Shown here piece by piece: positions 5,236 through 5,952 of a stretch of DNA of 5,952 nucleotides. The stretch covers positions 1 to 5,952 of the forward strand of contig JBBRLG010000468.1 of NCBI GenBank assembly GCA_038231495.1, in the 5' to 3' direction. How positions within the stretch are numbered: the first letter of the stretch is position 1; every line of letters starts with the position of its first letter. The notes below the pieces were generated by a model that saw only the letters and a list, made by a program, of their open reading frames with translations, did no database searches and was not told where the DNA came from. This DNA comes from JBBRLG01 sp038231495 (GTDB lineage Bacteria > Planctomycetota > Planctomycetia > Gemmatales > Gemmataceae). The position numbers were made by a program, and so were the translations under genes.

Positions 5236-5712
5236 TCATTCACTGCGTTCGATCAGCGCAATAGCCTGGCACGCCAAGGCCTCGGCCCGGCCGATGTGGC
5301 CGACGCGCTCGCCGGTCTTGGCCTTCACGTTCACGGCGTCGGGGGGCAGTCCGAGCAGTTCGGCCAGGCTCAGGCGGATGCGCCCCTTCACGGGACCGAG
5401 CTTCGGTTCCTGGGCGAACACGATCACATCGACGTTGACAACGCGATAGCCGGCTCGGTTCAGGCGGGCGAGCGTTTCCCGCAGGAAAAACCGCGAGTCG
5501 GCGTCCTTGTAAGCCGGGTCGGTGTCCGGGTAGGCGTCGCCGATGTCGCCGAGGCCGGCGGCGCCGAGCAGCGCGTCGGTGAGCGCGTGCAGCACGACGT
5601 CGGCGTCGCTGTGGCCGGCAAGGCCGCGCGGGTGCTCGACGCGGACGCCGCCGAGAATCAGGGGCCGGCCTTCGGCGAGCCGGTGGGTGTCGTGTCCGAT
5701 GCCTACGCGCAT
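5236..5712 (-). CDS. ispF: 2-C-methyl-D-erythritol 2,4-cyclodiphosphate synthase
   Basis: IspF converts CDP-methylerythritol 2-phosphate to the cyclic diphosphate in the MEP route to isoprenoid precursors, working as a cytoplasmic trimer. From ATG 5712 it is 158 residues, the normal family length. The metal ligands D8, H10 and H42 fall at exactly the positions known from E. coli IspF. They lie in MRVGIGHDTHR and AGHSDADVVLHAL (H34 and S35 are also present). IGDAYPDTDP (57-66) and KAKTGERVGHIG (130-141, with T133 and E135) complete the active site. An in-frame ATG at 5784 would lie within the -35 box of the promoter below and adds 24 non-conserved residues, so I reject it. The ribosome-binding site is weak (GGGGCGG). 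The gene lies between dnaB and cysS, all on the minus strand. Confidence 0.97.
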   Translation of the reverse strand: MRVGIGHDTHRLAEGRPLILGGVRVEHPRGLAGHSDADVVLHALTDALLGAAGLGDIGDAYPDTDPAYKDADSRFFLRETLARLNRAGYRVVNVDVIVFAQEPKLGPVKGRIRLSLAELLGLPPDAVNVKAKTGERVGHIGRAEALACQAIALIERSE

Positions 5713-5754
5713 ACCAGCCGCCCCGAATCGAGAAAACCCCTTGGGACGCTGTCG

Positions 5755-5784
5755 ATTGTAACGAGGAGGCCGCTCCGGTGACAA
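5755..5784 (-). promoter_or_regulatory. Sigma70-like promoter for ispF-cysS
   Basis: On the minus strand TTGTCA (5784-5779) and TACAAT (5760-5755) each match the sigma70 consensus at five of six bases, separated by an 18-nt spacer. Transcription would start near 5748 and give a leader of about 36 nt before the ispF ATG at 5712. It lies just downstream of the dnaB stem-loop, which suggests that ispF-cysS form their own unit. Confidence 0.65.
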
Positions 5785-5800
5785 CGCGACTCTCCGGCCG

Positions 5801-5840
5801 CCGCTTGCGACTTTGCAGGTTCTTGCAAAGCCGCAAGCGG
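5801..5840 (-). terminator. Long stem-loop after dnaB (possible terminator)
   Basis: Two stacked perfect stems, 9 bp (ccgcttgcg / cgcaagcgg) and 7 bp (ctttgca / tgcaaag), are separated by a single A-C mismatch and close a 6-nt loop. It starts 10 nt after the dnaB stop codon. The position suggests transcript termination or 3'-end protection for dnaB. The classical U-run is missing on the minus strand, so intrinsic termination is uncertain. Confidence 0.6.
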
Positions 5841-5850
5841 CAAAGTCAGA

Positions 5851-5952
5851 TTACCCCTCGAACGGCGTCCCGAGCGCGTGGTTGGCGAAGCGCATGTACT
5901 GTTTCTCGTAGGTCAACGTGACTTCGCCGGTGGGGCCGTTGCGCTGCTTGCC
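5851..5952 (-). CDS. dnaB: Replicative DNA helicase DnaB, C-terminal end (partial)
   Basis: Only the last 33 residues and the TAA stop (5853-5851) are inside the window; the gene continues beyond the right edge. The visible GKQRNGPTGEVTLTYEKQYM-RFAN matches the very characteristic end of the RecA-like helicase domain of DnaB. There, KxRNGPxG precedes a final beta strand and an arginine/phenylalanine patch (RF-N) near the C-terminus. DnaB is the hexameric helicase that unwinds DNA at the replication fork. The tail after RFAN is short (HALGTPFEG). The gene lies 138 bp upstream of ispF on the same strand, separated from it by a stem-loop and a promoter. Confidence 0.88.
   Translation of the reverse strand, partial: GKQRNGPTGEVTLTYEKQYMRFANHALGTPFEG

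Noticed and set aside
3878..5449. 523-codon open frame on the plus strand
   Set aside because: It is antisense to cysS and the end of ispF, both of which have full family motifs. Its composition is that expected from the complementary strand of GC-rich codons, and no domain is recognisable.

Overview
The window comes from a high-GC bacterial chromosome. It most likely belongs to a planctomycete of the Gemmata type. This is an inference from three things: the style of the insertion-sequence genes, the antitoxin/PIN pair, and a DUF433-type N-terminus resembling proteins I associate with that group. No 16S rRNA or comparable marker is present to prove it.

Layout. Positions 1-137 hold two copies of a hairpin-bearing direct repeat. 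Next is a minus-strand tRNA-Ser(GGA) at 137-223, preceded on its upstream side by a cluster of TTGACA-like hexamers. After about 450 bp without a recognisable gene comes an accessory patch. It starts with the 5' part of an IS701-like DDE transposase gene (694-1065). A complete-length IS66-family element follows (1119-2609, perfect 20-bp terminal inverted repeats). Its single transposase frame is open from end to end except for two in-frame nonsense codons. To its right are a two-gene antitoxin/PIN-toxin (VapBC-like) unit and the N-terminal stub of a DUF433 protein. The toxin has lost its first catalytic aspartate and its C-terminal third. The stub runs towards the toxin and overlaps its broken end by 8 bp. 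A nest of inverted repeats (3463-3735) then separates this debris from core genes.

The right-hand 2.2 kb is ordinary core genome on the minus strand, read right to left: the 3' end of dnaB (replicative helicase), a long stem-loop, a good sigma70-like promoter, ispF (MEP pathway of isoprenoid synthesis) and cysS (cysteinyl-tRNA synthetase). ispF and cysS are 35 nt apart and probably co-transcribed. The repeat nest abuts cysS so closely that it supplies the last dozen codons and the stop codon of that gene.

I see no CRISPR array, phage module, biosynthetic cluster or clearly new multi-gene system. The interest lies in decay and remodelling: a doubly nonsense-mutated transposase, an apparently inactive PIN toxin beside an intact antitoxin, a repeat-extended cysS, and an altered KMSKS signature in CysS.
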